A stretch of 64,000 bases of DNA, taken from assembly GCA_028285265.1 (NCBI GenBank), contig JANQPX010000035.1, positions 62,001-126,000 of the forward strand. The letters run 5' to 3'. The position numbers and the translations under genes are program-made. Positions 9,318 to 17,724 of this stretch are shown here, in pieces; position 1 is the first letter of the stretch; every line of letters starts with the position of its first letter. The DNA comes from Geminicoccaceae bacterium (GTDB taxonomy: Bacteria; Pseudomonadota; Alphaproteobacteria; Geminicoccales; Geminicoccaceae). Below the pieces are notes generated by a model that worked only from the letters and a program-made list of their open reading frames with translations, did no database searches and was not told the DNA's origin.

Positions 9318-9962
9318 ATGGACTTGGTTTCACGACTTGAGACGATCTACACCGGAATCGCCCATGACATCATGCGAAGCATGGGCCTCTCCAATTTCAC
9401 GCTTCCACCGGAGATCAGACCGCTCTTTCCCGAGCAAACCCTCGCTGGGGTGATTTCGACAGTGAGCGGCAAGGTCGATACATCAGCCGACGCGCATACC
9501 ACGCTTCTCGCATGGACCGGACTGCTCTCCAAAGCCAAATCGGACACGGTTCTCATCTGCCAACCCAATGACAGCGTCATCGCGCATATGGGAGAACTCT
9601 CGGCAGAAACGCTAAAGCTTAAGGGTGTGCGTGGTTATGTCGTTGACGGCGGCTGCCGTGATGTCAATTTCATCATTGAACAGAACTTTCCGGTCTGGTT
9701 TCGCTACTACACGCCACGGGACGTCGTTGGCTACTGGCTACCGGATCGCTTTGAAAAACCCATTACCATCGGCGACGTTCTGATCCACCCCGGCGACTAT
9801 GTGCTGGGTGATCGCGATGGCATGGTGATCCTGCCGAAAGACCGAGCCGGCGAGATCGTCGACGCGGCCGAGCAGGCCATCGCAACCGAGAACAAGGTTC
9901 GCACCGCCATCCTTGATGGCATGGATCCTCAAGAAGCCTATCTCCAATACGGAAAATTCTGA
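9318..9962 (+). CDS. RraA-like protein (4-hydroxy-4-methyl-2-oxoglutarate aldolase fold)
   Basis: A 214-residue RraA-fold protein. The family signature is present: DGGCRDVN with the Arg-Asp pair that binds divalent metal and pyruvate-like substrates, plus VLGDRDGMVILP near the C-terminus. Homologues are HMG/CHA aldolases, oxaloacetate decarboxylases or RNase E regulators. Given a DapA-like lyase just upstream and an isomerase-like gene divergent from it, an aldolase role in sugar-acid or aromatic breakdown is the better guess. I choose ATG 9318 because GAGAGG lies 7 bases upstream; ATG 9300 is an alternative. Confidence 0.85.
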   Translation: MDLVSRLETIYTGIAHDIMRSMGLSNFTLPPEIRPLFPEQTLAGVISTVSGKVDTSADAHTTLLAWTGLLSKAKSDTVLICQPNDSVIAHMGELSAETLKLKGVRGYVVDGGCRDVNFIIEQNFPVWFRYYTPRDVVGYWLPDRFEKPITIGDVLIHPGDYVLGDRDGMVILPKDRAGEIVDAAEQAIATENKVRTAILDGMDPQEAYLQYGKF

Positions 9963-10034
9963 TCAGCCTAGCCGGCCGCGTCGGGCACGGACCCCATTGA
10001 GACCGTCGAAGGGAGGGATCCTGGGCGCCATCGG

Positions 10035-10409
10035 TTAGGGGTCGCGGCTCAAGCCCTGCTGCTCGAGGGCGTCTAGATAGGCTTGCCAGAGCTCATCCTG
10101 CCTCGTGCCAAGAAAATGCAGGTAGCCAAAGGTGTAGATTCCTGTGTCGTGCAGATCGTCGAATTTGATCTTGACGGCATAGTTGCCGACTTGCTCGACA
10201 TCCATAATACCGACGTGACGCCTGCCTGCGATCGTCACTTTCTGGCCGGGCCCATGGCCTTGCACCTCGGCAGAGGGGCTCTCCACCCTGAGAAATTCCG
10301 CCGGCAGTGCAAAACGGTCGCCATTATCAAAGGCGATACTGAGCCGCTTTTCCTGACGATCGACACGTATTTCAGTGGGCCAAGGCGCCCCGTCATCTGG
10401 CTCGGCCAT
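10035..10409 (-). CDS. DUF971 family protein
   Basis: A 124-residue protein consisting of one DUF971 domain (PTEIRVDRQEKRLSI..., SPSAEVQGHG, and the C-terminal GIYTFGYLHFLG). The same fold forms the N-terminal domain of gamma-butyrobetaine hydroxylase and occurs in iron-sulfur-related contexts, but a stand-alone role is not settled. The ATG overlaps the stop of the Trm112-like gene by one base (TAATG), indicating translational coupling. It is the last gene of the cnoX-LON-trm112 group. Confidence 0.9.
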   Translation of the reverse strand: MAEPDDGAPWPTEIRVDRQEKRLSIAFDNGDRFALPAEFLRVESPSAEVQGHGPGQKVTIAGRRHVGIMDVEQVGNYAVKIKFDDLHDTGIYTFGYLHFLGTRQDELWQAYLDALEQQGLSRDP

Positions 10410-10669
10410 TATCGGCCTCTCGCCTTAACCTGATCCGGAATCGCCTCATCCTCGCCAAGCGTGCGCGCTTCATCCACCAGCATAATCGGAATGCCATCGC
10501 GAATTGGATAAGCGAGGCCGGCTTGATCACTAATCAACTCTTGCCGTTGGCGATCATAGCGAAGCGTTGATTTGGTCAAAGGGCAGACCAGGATATCGAG
10601 AAGCTTCGGGTCAACCGACGAGACGGGTCGCTGCTGTTCGTCGGGTGCAGGGCTTTGCGCATCTTTCAT
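10409..10669 (-). CDS. Trm112 family protein (UPF0434)
   Basis: A short protein with a Trm112-like core: DPKLLDILVCPLTK followed by a second half LAYPIRDGIPIMLVDEAR. In bacteria these proteins are small, and only the first zinc-site Cys region (VCP) remains. Eukaryotic and archaeal Trm112 activate methyltransferases; the bacterial role is inferred only. The track of in-frame starts allows ATG 10732 (overlapping the upstream gene by 26 bases) or ATG 10669; I prefer the shorter form, which leaves about 20 residues before the domain. Confidence 0.85.
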   Translation of the reverse strand: MKDAQSPAPDEQQRPVSSVDPKLLDILVCPLTKSTLRYDRQRQELISDQAGLAYPIRDGIPIMLVDEARTLGEDEAIPDQVKARGR

Positions 10670-10706
10670 GGCGTATCCGGTGGTGGCAATCGGCCGATCA
10701 ACCTCG

Positions 10707-11387
10707 TTAGTGGCGAACGGTGCGATCGTCATTACTAAGCGTGCCCATTTTCAACAAGGCGACCAGCGTCCGTCCGAACTCACTCGGCGCCGCAAGCTCC
10801 AGCAAGGCCTGCTTTTCCGATGGCTCAAAGGGGCAGATCATCGCCAGTGACGTCATCAAGCCTGAAAGCGGCGCACGCTCGATCTGCTCCCAGTCGACGC
10901 TGATGTCATGCACAGCGAAGTAGCCGCGCAACGCCTCGACCAGTTCGGCACGGATATCGTCTGGCGTCATTGACGGGTCGAGATCGCAACGCCAATTGTC
11001 ATAAGCCCCGACAACCTGTCTGTAAGGGGTCGCAACGGTGAGCTCTTCGACAATTTCGAAGCGGCAGATTCCGGTCAACGTGATCAGATTGCGTCCGTCC
11101 TCTGTGGCTTCAAAATTTGAAATCTTACCGATGCAGCCAATGGGATAAAGGGATGGATTGCCATCACTGCCTGGGCCCTTGGGCTGAATCATGCCAATGA
11201 CTTTGTCGCCACGCATCGCGTCCTTTGTCATCTGGAGATAGCGCGGCTCGAAAATGTTCAAAGGCAGGTTGCCACCAGGCAGAAGAATGGCGCCTGAAAG
11301 TGGGAAGATCGGGAAACGGGTCGGCAGGCGTTCAAGCGCGCTCTGGTCACTTCCCGGATTGCTGTCATGATCGCTGAATGTGGTCAT
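10707..11387 (-). CDS. LON peptidase substrate-binding domain protein
   Basis: A 226-residue protein containing only the N-terminal domain of the Lon protease (FPIFPLSGAILLPGGNLPLNIFEPRY..., then MIQPKG, IGCIGKI and DGRNLITLTGICRFEI). There is no AAA+ or Ser/Lys protease part, so it is not a protease. Stand-alone LON-domain proteins are common next to trm112 and thioredoxin genes in alphaproteobacteria, as here, and probably recognise unfolded or specific proteins. Full length for the stand-alone family. Confidence 0.9.
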   Translation of the reverse strand: MTTFSDHDSNPGSDQSALERLPTRFPIFPLSGAILLPGGNLPLNIFEPRYLQMTKDAMRGDKVIGMIQPKGPGSDGNPSLYPIGCIGKISNFEATEDGRNLITLTGICRFEIVEELTVATPYRQVVGAYDNWRCDLDPSMTPDDIRAELVEALRGYFAVHDISVDWEQIERAPLSGLMTSLAMICPFEPSEKQALLELAAPSEFGRTLVALLKMGTLSNDDRTVRH

Positions 11388-11454
11388 GCCAGTCTATATA
11401 GCGCGTTCAGCGCAGACCTCCATGATGAATTCCCATGCCATTGTTTACAGCAGG

Positions 11455-12381
11455 TTACGAAAACAGAACGGCAGAGAGCTGCTTTCGTCCCGCCACCGTC
11501 GCCGGGTGGGTCGGGCCGAGTGCATCGAAGAATTTCAACAGCTGCTTTCGTGCAGCCTGGTCCTGCCAGTCGCGGTCGCGCTTGATGATATGCAGGAGCT
11601 CTTCCATCGCCTGGTCAGTCTGCCCGCGAAGGAACATGGCGGTCGCAAGGTCCAGCCTTGCTCCATGATCTTGATCATCCGCTTGAAGCCTGGCGAGAAG
11701 CTCACCGGGATCCGGAAGCGTTCCGGCTTCCTCAGCGAGACTAAGCGCCGCTCTGGCCCCAGCGATCTCGACATGATTTTCGTGCTCTTTGGGAACCTCG
11801 TCGAGGCGCGCTCTCGCTGCTGCAGAACGATTAAGGGCGATTTCAGCCCGAGCAGAGCCCGCAATCGCATCGACATTCGAGGGATCTTCGGCAAGCACCT
11901 GTTGGAAGATGTCGAGCGCCAAATCGACCTGGCCGGCGCTCAACGCTGCTTGAGCCTGCTCCACGCCAGCTTCTGCCGGCCCAGGTCCAATCGGCCCGGC
12001 AATACGCTCAATAAATGCCTTGATCTGGCTCTCGGGAAGAGCGCCCGCAAATCCATCCGCCGGCTGCCCGTTTTTGAAGGCGTAGACCATCGGGATGGAT
12101 TGGATACGGAGCTGCTGGGCGAGGGCTTGGTTCTCGTCGATGTTGACTTTGACCAGGCGAACAGCGCCACCAGCCTGCTGAACGACCTTCTCGAGAATGG
12201 GTGTGAGCTGTTTACAAGGGCCACACCAAGGCGCCCAGAAGTCAACAATCACAGGCACCTCACGCGAGGCCTGGATCACATCCTCCATAAAACTCTTGGT
12301 ATCGCTGTCCTTGATCAAATCACCGCCACCACCACCGGCAGCCGGTTCCTTTTCGCCCAATAATCCCGACAACAGCGCCAT
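11455..12381 (-). CDS. Thioredoxin-TPR chaperone-like protein (CnoX/YbbN family)
   Basis: An N-terminal thioredoxin fold (about residues 20-125) with the active site W52-C53-G54-P55-C56, joined to a helical TPR-like C-terminus (about 140-305). Proteobacterial CnoX proteins are holdases that protect substrates from oxidative aggregation and pass them to GroEL or DnaK. E. coli CnoX lacks one Cys, whereas the complete CGPC here suggests redox activity is retained. I choose ATG 12381 (AGGA 7 bases upstream) over starts at 12396 and 12387. First gene of a four-gene minus-strand cluster with the LON, Trm112 and DUF971 genes. Confidence 0.93.
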   Translation of the reverse strand: MALLSGLLGEKEPAAGGGGGDLIKDSDTKSFMEDVIQASREVPVIVDFWAPWCGPCKQLTPILEKVVQQAGGAVRLVKVNIDENQALAQQLRIQSIPMVYAFKNGQPADGFAGALPESQIKAFIERIAGPIGPGPAEAGVEQAQAALSAGQVDLALDIFQQVLAEDPSNVDAIAGSARAEIALNRSAAARARLDEVPKEHENHVEIAGARAALSLAEEAGTLPDPGELLARLQADDQDHGARLDLATAMFLRGQTDQAMEELLHIIKRDRDWQDQAARKQLLKFFDALGPTHPATVAGRKQLSAVLFS

Positions 12382-12544
12382 CGTCATTCCTGCCACTTAA
12401 GTCCACGTTGGCCCCCCTCGGACCCGGCCTTAACATGGCGAAAGGACCGGTGAGTATCAAGGGCCGGGCATCCGACAGCCGTGACTGGGGGTTGATCAAC
12501 GGACCCGAGGCTATCTACCAATGCCAAAACCCGCGCGCACCCAC

Positions 12545-12573
12545 TTGCCAAACGACAGCGTTTCTCCTAAATA
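12545..12573 (+). promoter_or_regulatory. Sigma-70-type promoter for tRNA-Gly
   Basis: TTGCCA (-35, 12545-12550), a 17-base spacer and TAAATA (-10, 12568-12573) lie 45 bases before the tRNA gene. Both boxes are close to consensus and the spacing is ideal. Confidence 0.55.
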
Positions 12574-12617
12574 CGCCCAATCGCACGGTGCTTCGCGTGC
12601 CGACAGAGCGATAGTGA

Positions 12618-12692
12618 GCGGGCGTAGCTCAGGGGTAGAGCACAACCTTGCCAAGGTTGGGGTCGTGAGTTCGAATCTCATCGCCCGCTCCA
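12618..12692 (+). tRNA. tRNA-Gly (GCC)
   Basis: A full cloverleaf can be folded. The acceptor stem GCGGGCG pairs with CGCCCGC, the D-loop has AGCTCAGGGGTAGAGC, the anticodon stem CAACC/GGTTG encloses loop TTGCCAA with anticodon GCC (12650-12652), and the T-loop is TTCGAAT. The discriminator base is T and CCA is encoded. It lies between cnoX and a dehydratase gene that both read leftward, so it is transcribed from its own promoter. Confidence 0.98.
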
Positions 12693-12855
12693 ATTTTTCA
12701 AAAAGATCTGATCGACAGCTGGTTTCGCCATTGGAAATGGTGGCTGCGCCTGACGTTTTGCGTGTCGACGAGGCTTGAACCGCCGAGGTCACCTGATATC
12801 TCTTGCCCACCCTTGGCCATGGAGATGACGGCGTCGGCCGCTCGGATCGCCTCAA

Positions 12856-14028
12856 TCATCCCTTTGGCGCATGGGCCCGGATGGCCTCTTCATGGACCTC
12901 GACGCCCCAACCGGGCTGGTCTGAGAGGACAAGGTGCCCGTCGTCGATCGTTGGCGGACTCACAACCTCATCCTTCCATGGAACGTCGTCAATATCGATT
13001 TCCATGATGCGAAAGTTTGGGATAGAGGCGCAGAAATGCGCCGACATCATTGTGGAAAGATTGCCATAGAAATTGTGCGGTGCGCAGTTGATTTCGTAGG
13101 CTTCGGCCATCGCAGCAATCTTCGAGCTTTCGAGAATACCATTCCAAGGAACGTCAATGATCGCGACGTCCACAGCCTGCGCATCAAGATATGGGCGGAA
13201 CTGCCGCCGTCCGAATAGGCTCTCACAGGAGGCGATCGGCGTCTGGCTGCGGAGCCTGATATGGGCAAGCGCGGCCGGATCGAAGCTATCGATCTCAAGC
13301 CACGTGAGATCGAACGGCTCAATCGCACGGGCGACTTCAAGATAGCCTTCTGTTTTGAAGTTGAAATTCAGATCGAGCAGCAGATCAACTTCGTCGCCCG
13401 CCCCTTCGCGAAACGCTGCCATTTGGCGCTCGATCAAGCGAAGCAGCGAACGGTCAACGTTAAGCTCTGGCCAACCGGGATTGGCGGTGAAGCCCGGCTG
13501 GTACATGGAGGGCTCCGCCTCATCGATCCGAAAGATGTTGGTTTTAAGCGCGGAGAAACCTCGTTGCCGCACCTCCGCACCGAGCTCTTTGATGTCGTCG
13601 AGCGTCCGAAGGGCCGGCAAGCCCATCACGTGGGCATGGTTGATTCGGTAAGAGCCACAATGGGACCAATAAAGCCTGAGCCTGTCGCGCACCGGTCCAT
13701 TCAGAAGTTCGGCGACAGGAACGCCCAGGGCACGAGCCTTGGCATCAACGAGCGCATTTTCGATCGCAGCAATCGCTTGTTGAACGAGTCCCCCCGGGGC
13801 TTGCCGCGTTGCTGCGTAGAGCATGGCGGAGATCCGTTCGACCGGGCGTGCGTCTAAACCAATCAAGCCTTCCGCAAGCTTCAGAATGACAGCTGTGAGC
13901 CCCTTACTACCGTAGCTCTCGTTGTATTCGGACCAGCCGATAATGCCTTCATCCGTTGTGACTTTCAAAAATGACCAAACGCGCCAGCCGGCATCGCAAT
14001 GGAGATCTTCGATTTTGATAATGCGCAT
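12856..14028 (-). CDS. Mandelate racemase/muconate lactonizing enzyme family protein (enolase superfamily)
   Basis: A 390-residue enolase-superfamily enzyme, likely an acid-sugar dehydratase or racemase. Expected features are present: an N-terminal capping domain (MRIIKIEDLHC...), the barrel lysine region FSALKTN, the metal ligands Asp in LLLDLNFNF, Glu in WLEID and Glu in ASCESL, and the catalytic His in INCAPHNFYG near residue 325. The KTN rather than KxK motif and the CAPHN motif suggest a subgroup distinct from true mandelate racemase. Start ATG 14028 begins exactly at the family's N-terminus. Substrate unknown. Confidence 0.88.
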   Translation of the reverse strand: MRIIKIEDLHCDAGWRVWSFLKVTTDEGIIGWSEYNESYGSKGLTAVILKLAEGLIGLDARPVERISAMLYAATRQAPGGLVQQAIAAIENALVDAKARALGVPVAELLNGPVRDRLRLYWSHCGSYRINHAHVMGLPALRTLDDIKELGAEVRQRGFSALKTNIFRIDEAEPSMYQPGFTANPGWPELNVDRSLLRLIERQMAAFREGAGDEVDLLLDLNFNFKTEGYLEVARAIEPFDLTWLEIDSFDPAALAHIRLRSQTPIASCESLFGRRQFRPYLDAQAVDVAIIDVPWNGILESSKIAAMAEAYEINCAPHNFYGNLSTMMSAHFCASIPNFRIMEIDIDDVPWKDEVVSPPTIDDGHLVLSDQPGWGVEVHEEAIRAHAPKG

Positions 14029-14101
14029 GTGCCACTTTTCCCGATCGCTATCGGGCAACCTAAAGTCTTCAGCAAGACGGCGCTAGACGTCAATTGCAGG
14101 C

Positions 14102-15028
14102 TCAAAAGCACTCGATATAGCGGTAGGATGGTGGTCGCGAATAGCGCACTTCACGACGGCAACGCGTTTGTCGTCCATCGAACAAGCGGCCAAAAAAACC
14201 GACGTCATCATCATCGGCAAACGAACGGCGGGCCTCACGCACGGCCGGTCCAGCCGGCGCTCTCGGCTCGCGAAATGCGCGAACACGGTTCTCACGGACA
14301 GGCGGAGGACCGCGAAATTCGGGGAAAACCCTCTCGGTTCGCGGCCTTACCTCGCGAAATGGCGGGGAGACAAAGGCCGGCCCCATGTCACGCAAGACGG
14401 GCTGAAAGGCCTGCGGGGGAGGGCCAACGTCGCGAAAAGCCTGCACCGTTGTCGGCGGTCCAACAGCAACAATGGGGGGCTGGACCGCCTGCGGCAGCGT
14501 CCCAACCTCTCGGACGACTTGCTGCGTTGATGTCGCAGGCATCGGCGGCACGACACCGACTGTTTGGGGGCGTGTGGGCCTCGGGGGGCTAACGATGATG
14601 GGCGATGACACGGATTCTGGTTCAGACGCAAGAGTGACGGGCGGCAGTTCTTCCGGCACCGTCAAAAAGGGGCTTGCTGGAAGAGCAGCCTGACCATCGC
14701 CACGCTTCGTCGGTGGTAGGGCCTGGCAGTCCTCGGGGGCAATGCCTTGATGTTCGCAGCGTGACATAGCATGCCCGAGAAACGTCTCCGACTTGTCTCG
14801 TTGTTCGACGCCCGACGAATCCTGCAATCCCTCACCCGCCGGCCAAGGCCCGCCGGTCAAGGTACATTCGTCGGTCGGGATGCCGGCACTTTCACACATC
14901 TGGGCGCCATAAGCCGCAATCCCATCAGCATGTACGGGGGCGACTGGAGAGATCGTACCGAGCCACACGATCACCCAAAAGCCCGGCAACACCGAGAATT
15001 TCGAGACGGTATCTTTTGTTTCCGACAT
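14102..15028 (-). CDS. Secreted proline-rich protein with two Cys-pair motifs
   Basis: A 308-residue protein I do not recognise. It has a signal-peptide-like start (hydrophobic LPGFWVIVWLGTISPVAPVHA, cleavage near VHA-DG). The mature part carries two related short motifs, CESAGIPTDECTLTGGP (about residues 46-62) and CEHQGIAPEDCQALPP (about 91-106). These are followed by ~170 residues rich in Pro, Val, Arg and Thr with loose repeats of the type RDVGPPPQAFQP, and a C-terminal Cys pair. It is probably periplasmic or cell-surface and largely disordered. Both neighbours differ in function, so context is uninformative. Confidence 0.7.
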   Translation of the reverse strand: MSETKDTVSKFSVLPGFWVIVWLGTISPVAPVHADGIAAYGAQMCESAGIPTDECTLTGGPWPAGEGLQDSSGVEQRDKSETFLGHAMSRCEHQGIAPEDCQALPPTKRGDGQAALPASPFLTVPEELPPVTLASEPESVSSPIIVSPPRPTRPQTVGVVPPMPATSTQQVVREVGTLPQAVQPPIVAVGPPTTVQAFRDVGPPPQAFQPVLRDMGPAFVSPPFREVRPRTERVFPEFRGPPPVRENRVRAFREPRAPAGPAVREARRSFADDDDVGFFGRLFDGRQTRCRREVRYSRPPSYRYIECF

Positions 15029-15243
15029 GGTTTCCCTGCCACCGGCAGCCCTGATGTCACGAGCAGTCCGGCGTCACGGCGACGATCCTCAAAGACACTT
15101 TTTTCTTTGGTTACAGCACCTTGTTCACAAACGAGATCTAATGATGGCATCAAGCGACTGAAAAAGAAACAATTTGCTTCGAGTTTTCCGCAAATCCACA
15201 GAACCTCAAGACAACGGCGGCCTGCCCAAATGGCGCATCGGCA

Positions 15244-15263
15244 CCTGGCATTTACAAGCCAGG
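15244..15263. repeat. Inverted repeat upstream of acyl-CoA dehydrogenase
   Basis: CCTGGC (15244-15249), an 8-base AT-rich spacer and GCCAGG (15258-15263) form a perfect six-base inverted repeat about 50 bases before the dehydrogenase start. Its size and location fit a dimeric repressor operator (TetR-like regulators often control such genes), but no regulator gene lies nearby. Confidence 0.4.
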
Positions 15264-15314
15264 CACCTTGCTTTCATCCTGATGACAAGCGCCAACAAAT
15301 GAAGAGAGGTCAGG

Positions 15315-16475
15315 ATGGATTTTTCGCTGAATGAAGAGCAGGCAGCGCTGCAAGCGACCGCCAAACGTTTTGCCGAAACGGAGCTTCGCGACATTGCGAC
15401 GATCGTCGAGCATGAAGACCAGCCACCCGGCCAAGACGTTTTGCGCCGCTTTGCCGACATGGGCCTCTTGGGGATCAATCTCGAACCCGAGCTAGGGGGA
15501 GCTGGCGCCGGTCACCTCGAGGCCGTTCTTGTGCTCGAAGAAATTGCCAAGATCTCACCTGCTGTCGCTTTCCCGGTTTTTGAGAGCTGCTTCGGGCCCA
15601 TCCTTGCCATTCAACATTTCGCAGGCGACGCCCTTAAACGGCGCATCATTCCGCAGGTCTGCCGGGGTGAGAAAATGGTGGCCGTCGCCATGTCCGAACC
15701 TGATGCTGGCAGCGCCCTCACGGATCTCAAAACGTCGGCTATCGCGAGTGATGATCGCCTCATCATTCGTGGACAGAAACGTTGGTGCTCCGGTGCCGGC
15801 CATGCCGATGCCTATGTCGTCTATTGCCGCATGAATGATGCTCCCGGCGCCAAGGGGATCGGCGCTGTTCTTGTCGAAATCGACACCCCCGGTCTCAGCT
15901 TCGGCGCACGCGAGCGTCATATGGGTTTTCGTGGCGTTACCAGCGCCGATATGTTCTTCGATGATGTCGAGATTCCGTTGGAAAACGTCATTGTCGGCCC
16001 GGGCGGCTTCAAGCAGCTGATGGAGGCCTTTGATCTGGAGCGCTGCGGCAACACCACGATGAGCCTCGCGATCGCGCAATCAGCGTTCGATCATGTGCTC
16101 GGCTATGTGCAGGAACGCCAACAGTTCGGCAAGCCATTGGTTGACTTTCAGGCCGTGCAGCTAGCCCTCGCCGACATGAAAATGAAACTGGATGCTGCGC
16201 GCCTCCTTTTGTACCGCGCTGTCGTCAATGCCGAGTCGGGTCTCCCATCGATAGCCGACAGCTCGATCGCCAAATGCTTCGCCAACGAAATGGTCCGCGA
16301 GGTCACTGGGAAGGCCATGCAGCTCATGGGCGGCTATGGCTATAGCGCTAACTTTCCCATCGAACAGAAGATGCGGGACGGTTGGGGTTGGGGAATCGCC
16401 GGCGGCGCGATTGATATTCAAAAGGTGAATATCGCGGCGTCCCTCGTCGGTAAGCGCTTCTCACAGCGAGCCTAG
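15315..16475 (+). CDS. Acyl-CoA dehydrogenase family protein
   Basis: A 386-residue flavoprotein with the three-domain ACAD layout: N-terminal helices (MDFSLNEEQAALQATAKRFAE), a beta middle domain with AMSEPDAGSALTDLKT (substrate/FAD loop) and RWCSGAGHADAYV, and the C-terminal helical bundle with QFGKPLVDFQAVQ and MQLMGGYGYS. The segment near the end, usually Y-E-G-T-x-x-I-Q with the catalytic Glu, reads GIAGGAIDIQ and lacks a Glu. The base may be elsewhere, as in some ACAD classes, or the reaction may differ. AGGTCAGG precedes the ATG. It is convergent with the next gene (10 bases apart). Confidence 0.9.
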   Translation: MDFSLNEEQAALQATAKRFAETELRDIATIVEHEDQPPGQDVLRRFADMGLLGINLEPELGGAGAGHLEAVLVLEEIAKISPAVAFPVFESCFGPILAIQHFAGDALKRRIIPQVCRGEKMVAVAMSEPDAGSALTDLKTSAIASDDRLIIRGQKRWCSGAGHADAYVVYCRMNDAPGAKGIGAVLVEIDTPGLSFGARERHMGFRGVTSADMFFDDVEIPLENVIVGPGGFKQLMEAFDLERCGNTTMSLAIAQSAFDHVLGYVQERQQFGKPLVDFQAVQLALADMKMKLDAARLLLYRAVVNAESGLPSIADSSIAKCFANEMVREVTGKAMQLMGGYGYSANFPIEQKMRDGWGWGIAGGAIDIQKVNIAASLVGKRFSQRA

Positions 16476-16485
16476 GTCTGGGCAT

Positions 16486-17571
16486 CTAGCCTTTGTACGG
16501 ATAGGCCTGAAACAGCTCGGGTTTGAAGTCGAGGCCGTGCCCCGGGCGATTGGGTGGCGACATCAGACCGTCTTTCGGGATGATAGGCTGCACCCAGAGA
16601 TGATCATACCAGCCCATATATTCGAGCCAAGATGGGTTCTCGATCGAGGCGACAAGGTGCACGGAGAGCTCCGGGAAGAGATGGGGGGCGATGGCGAGCT
16701 TGGCCTGCGCCGCATGCGCCGCGATGACGCGGAGCTCGGTATAGCCACCACGCATGATGTCAGGCTGCAGAATGGGAATTTTGCCGCTTGCAAAAAACGG
16801 CTTGAGGTCATGGTGGGTAAAGTGATTTTCGCCACCAACCACCGGCGTATCGATGGCATCGGCGATCTTATGATAGCCGGCGAAATCATCAGCCATCACA
16901 GGCTCCTCAAGCCAACCGATGGCAAAAGCATCGAGCCGCTTGCCCACATCAACCGCTTCGTCGGCGCCCCAGCCTTGGTTCACGTCCACCAGAATGTCGA
17001 TGTCGTGACCAAGCGCTTGCCGCATGGCACGAACATTGTCGACATCCTGATCATGGGTGAAGAGATGGGCCACTTGCATCTTGATCGCGGTAAAGCCCTG
17101 ATCGACATAACGCAGCGCCTTCTCGATCATGCCGTCCTGGCCAAGACCGCGAAAACAGCCGGAGCCATAGGTCGGAAGCGGATCCGGCCGCCCACCCCAG
17201 AGCTGCCAAAGTGGCATCCCCTGCGAGCGACCGTTGGCATCCCAAAGCGCAATGTCCAAAGCAGACATGGCCATCACTGTAATGCCCATCCGGCCCTGAA
17301 TGAATGTCGCACGCCACATTTTTTGCCATAGAGCTTCGACCTCGGTCGCATCTTCTCCAAGCAGCAGCGGCTTCAGCATTTCATGAATGCACATGTCGAG
17401 GGTGCGCATGCCACCGGCTAGCGGATGAAGATGGCCCGTGCCGACCACGCCAATGTCGGTTTCGACTTCAACGATAAGAAGATCGATCGTCTCGAGTGCC
17501 AAGAACCCGGTCTTTGGCGGATCGACAAATGGGACGGACAAAAGATGGGTTCGGATATCCTTGATAATCAC
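16486..17571 (-). CDS. Mandelate racemase/muconate lactonizing enzyme family dehydratase-like protein
   Basis: A 361-residue enolase-superfamily enzyme. The capping domain is followed by ALDIALWDANGRSQGMPLWQLWGG, the barrel lysine in FTAIKMQ, metal ligands Asp (LVDVNQGWG), Glu (WLEEPV) and Glu (VGGENH), and the general acid/base His in IAPHLFPE near residue 325. The pattern is closest to talarate/galactarate or fuconate dehydratase-like proteins, but the substrate cannot be set by eye. Start is GTG with GGGGAGG about 8 bases upstream. Second enzyme of this superfamily in the window; the two are not close copies. Confidence 0.88.
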   Translation of the reverse strand: MIIKDIRTHLLSVPFVDPPKTGFLALETIDLLIVEVETDIGVVGTGHLHPLAGGMRTLDMCIHEMLKPLLLGEDATEVEALWQKMWRATFIQGRMGITVMAMSALDIALWDANGRSQGMPLWQLWGGRPDPLPTYGSGCFRGLGQDGMIEKALRYVDQGFTAIKMQVAHLFTHDQDVDNVRAMRQALGHDIDILVDVNQGWGADEAVDVGKRLDAFAIGWLEEPVMADDFAGYHKIADAIDTPVVGGENHFTHHDLKPFFASGKIPILQPDIMRGGYTELRVIAAHAAQAKLAIAPHLFPELSVHLVASIENPSWLEYMGWYDHLWVQPIIPKDGLMSPPNRPGHGLDFKPELFQAYPYKG

Positions 17572-17724
17572 AGCTGAGCCTCCCCAAAAATGCTTGAATG
17601 GCTTTTTGATCTCTCGGTGCTGCGTCGCCGATCGCAGTCACGCCCCCTACGATGCCGATAGGCTTTGAACTATCAGTCAATTCGGCTTATGTCGTCAGTC
17701 CATGATGAAAGGGCGCGCCTCCAG

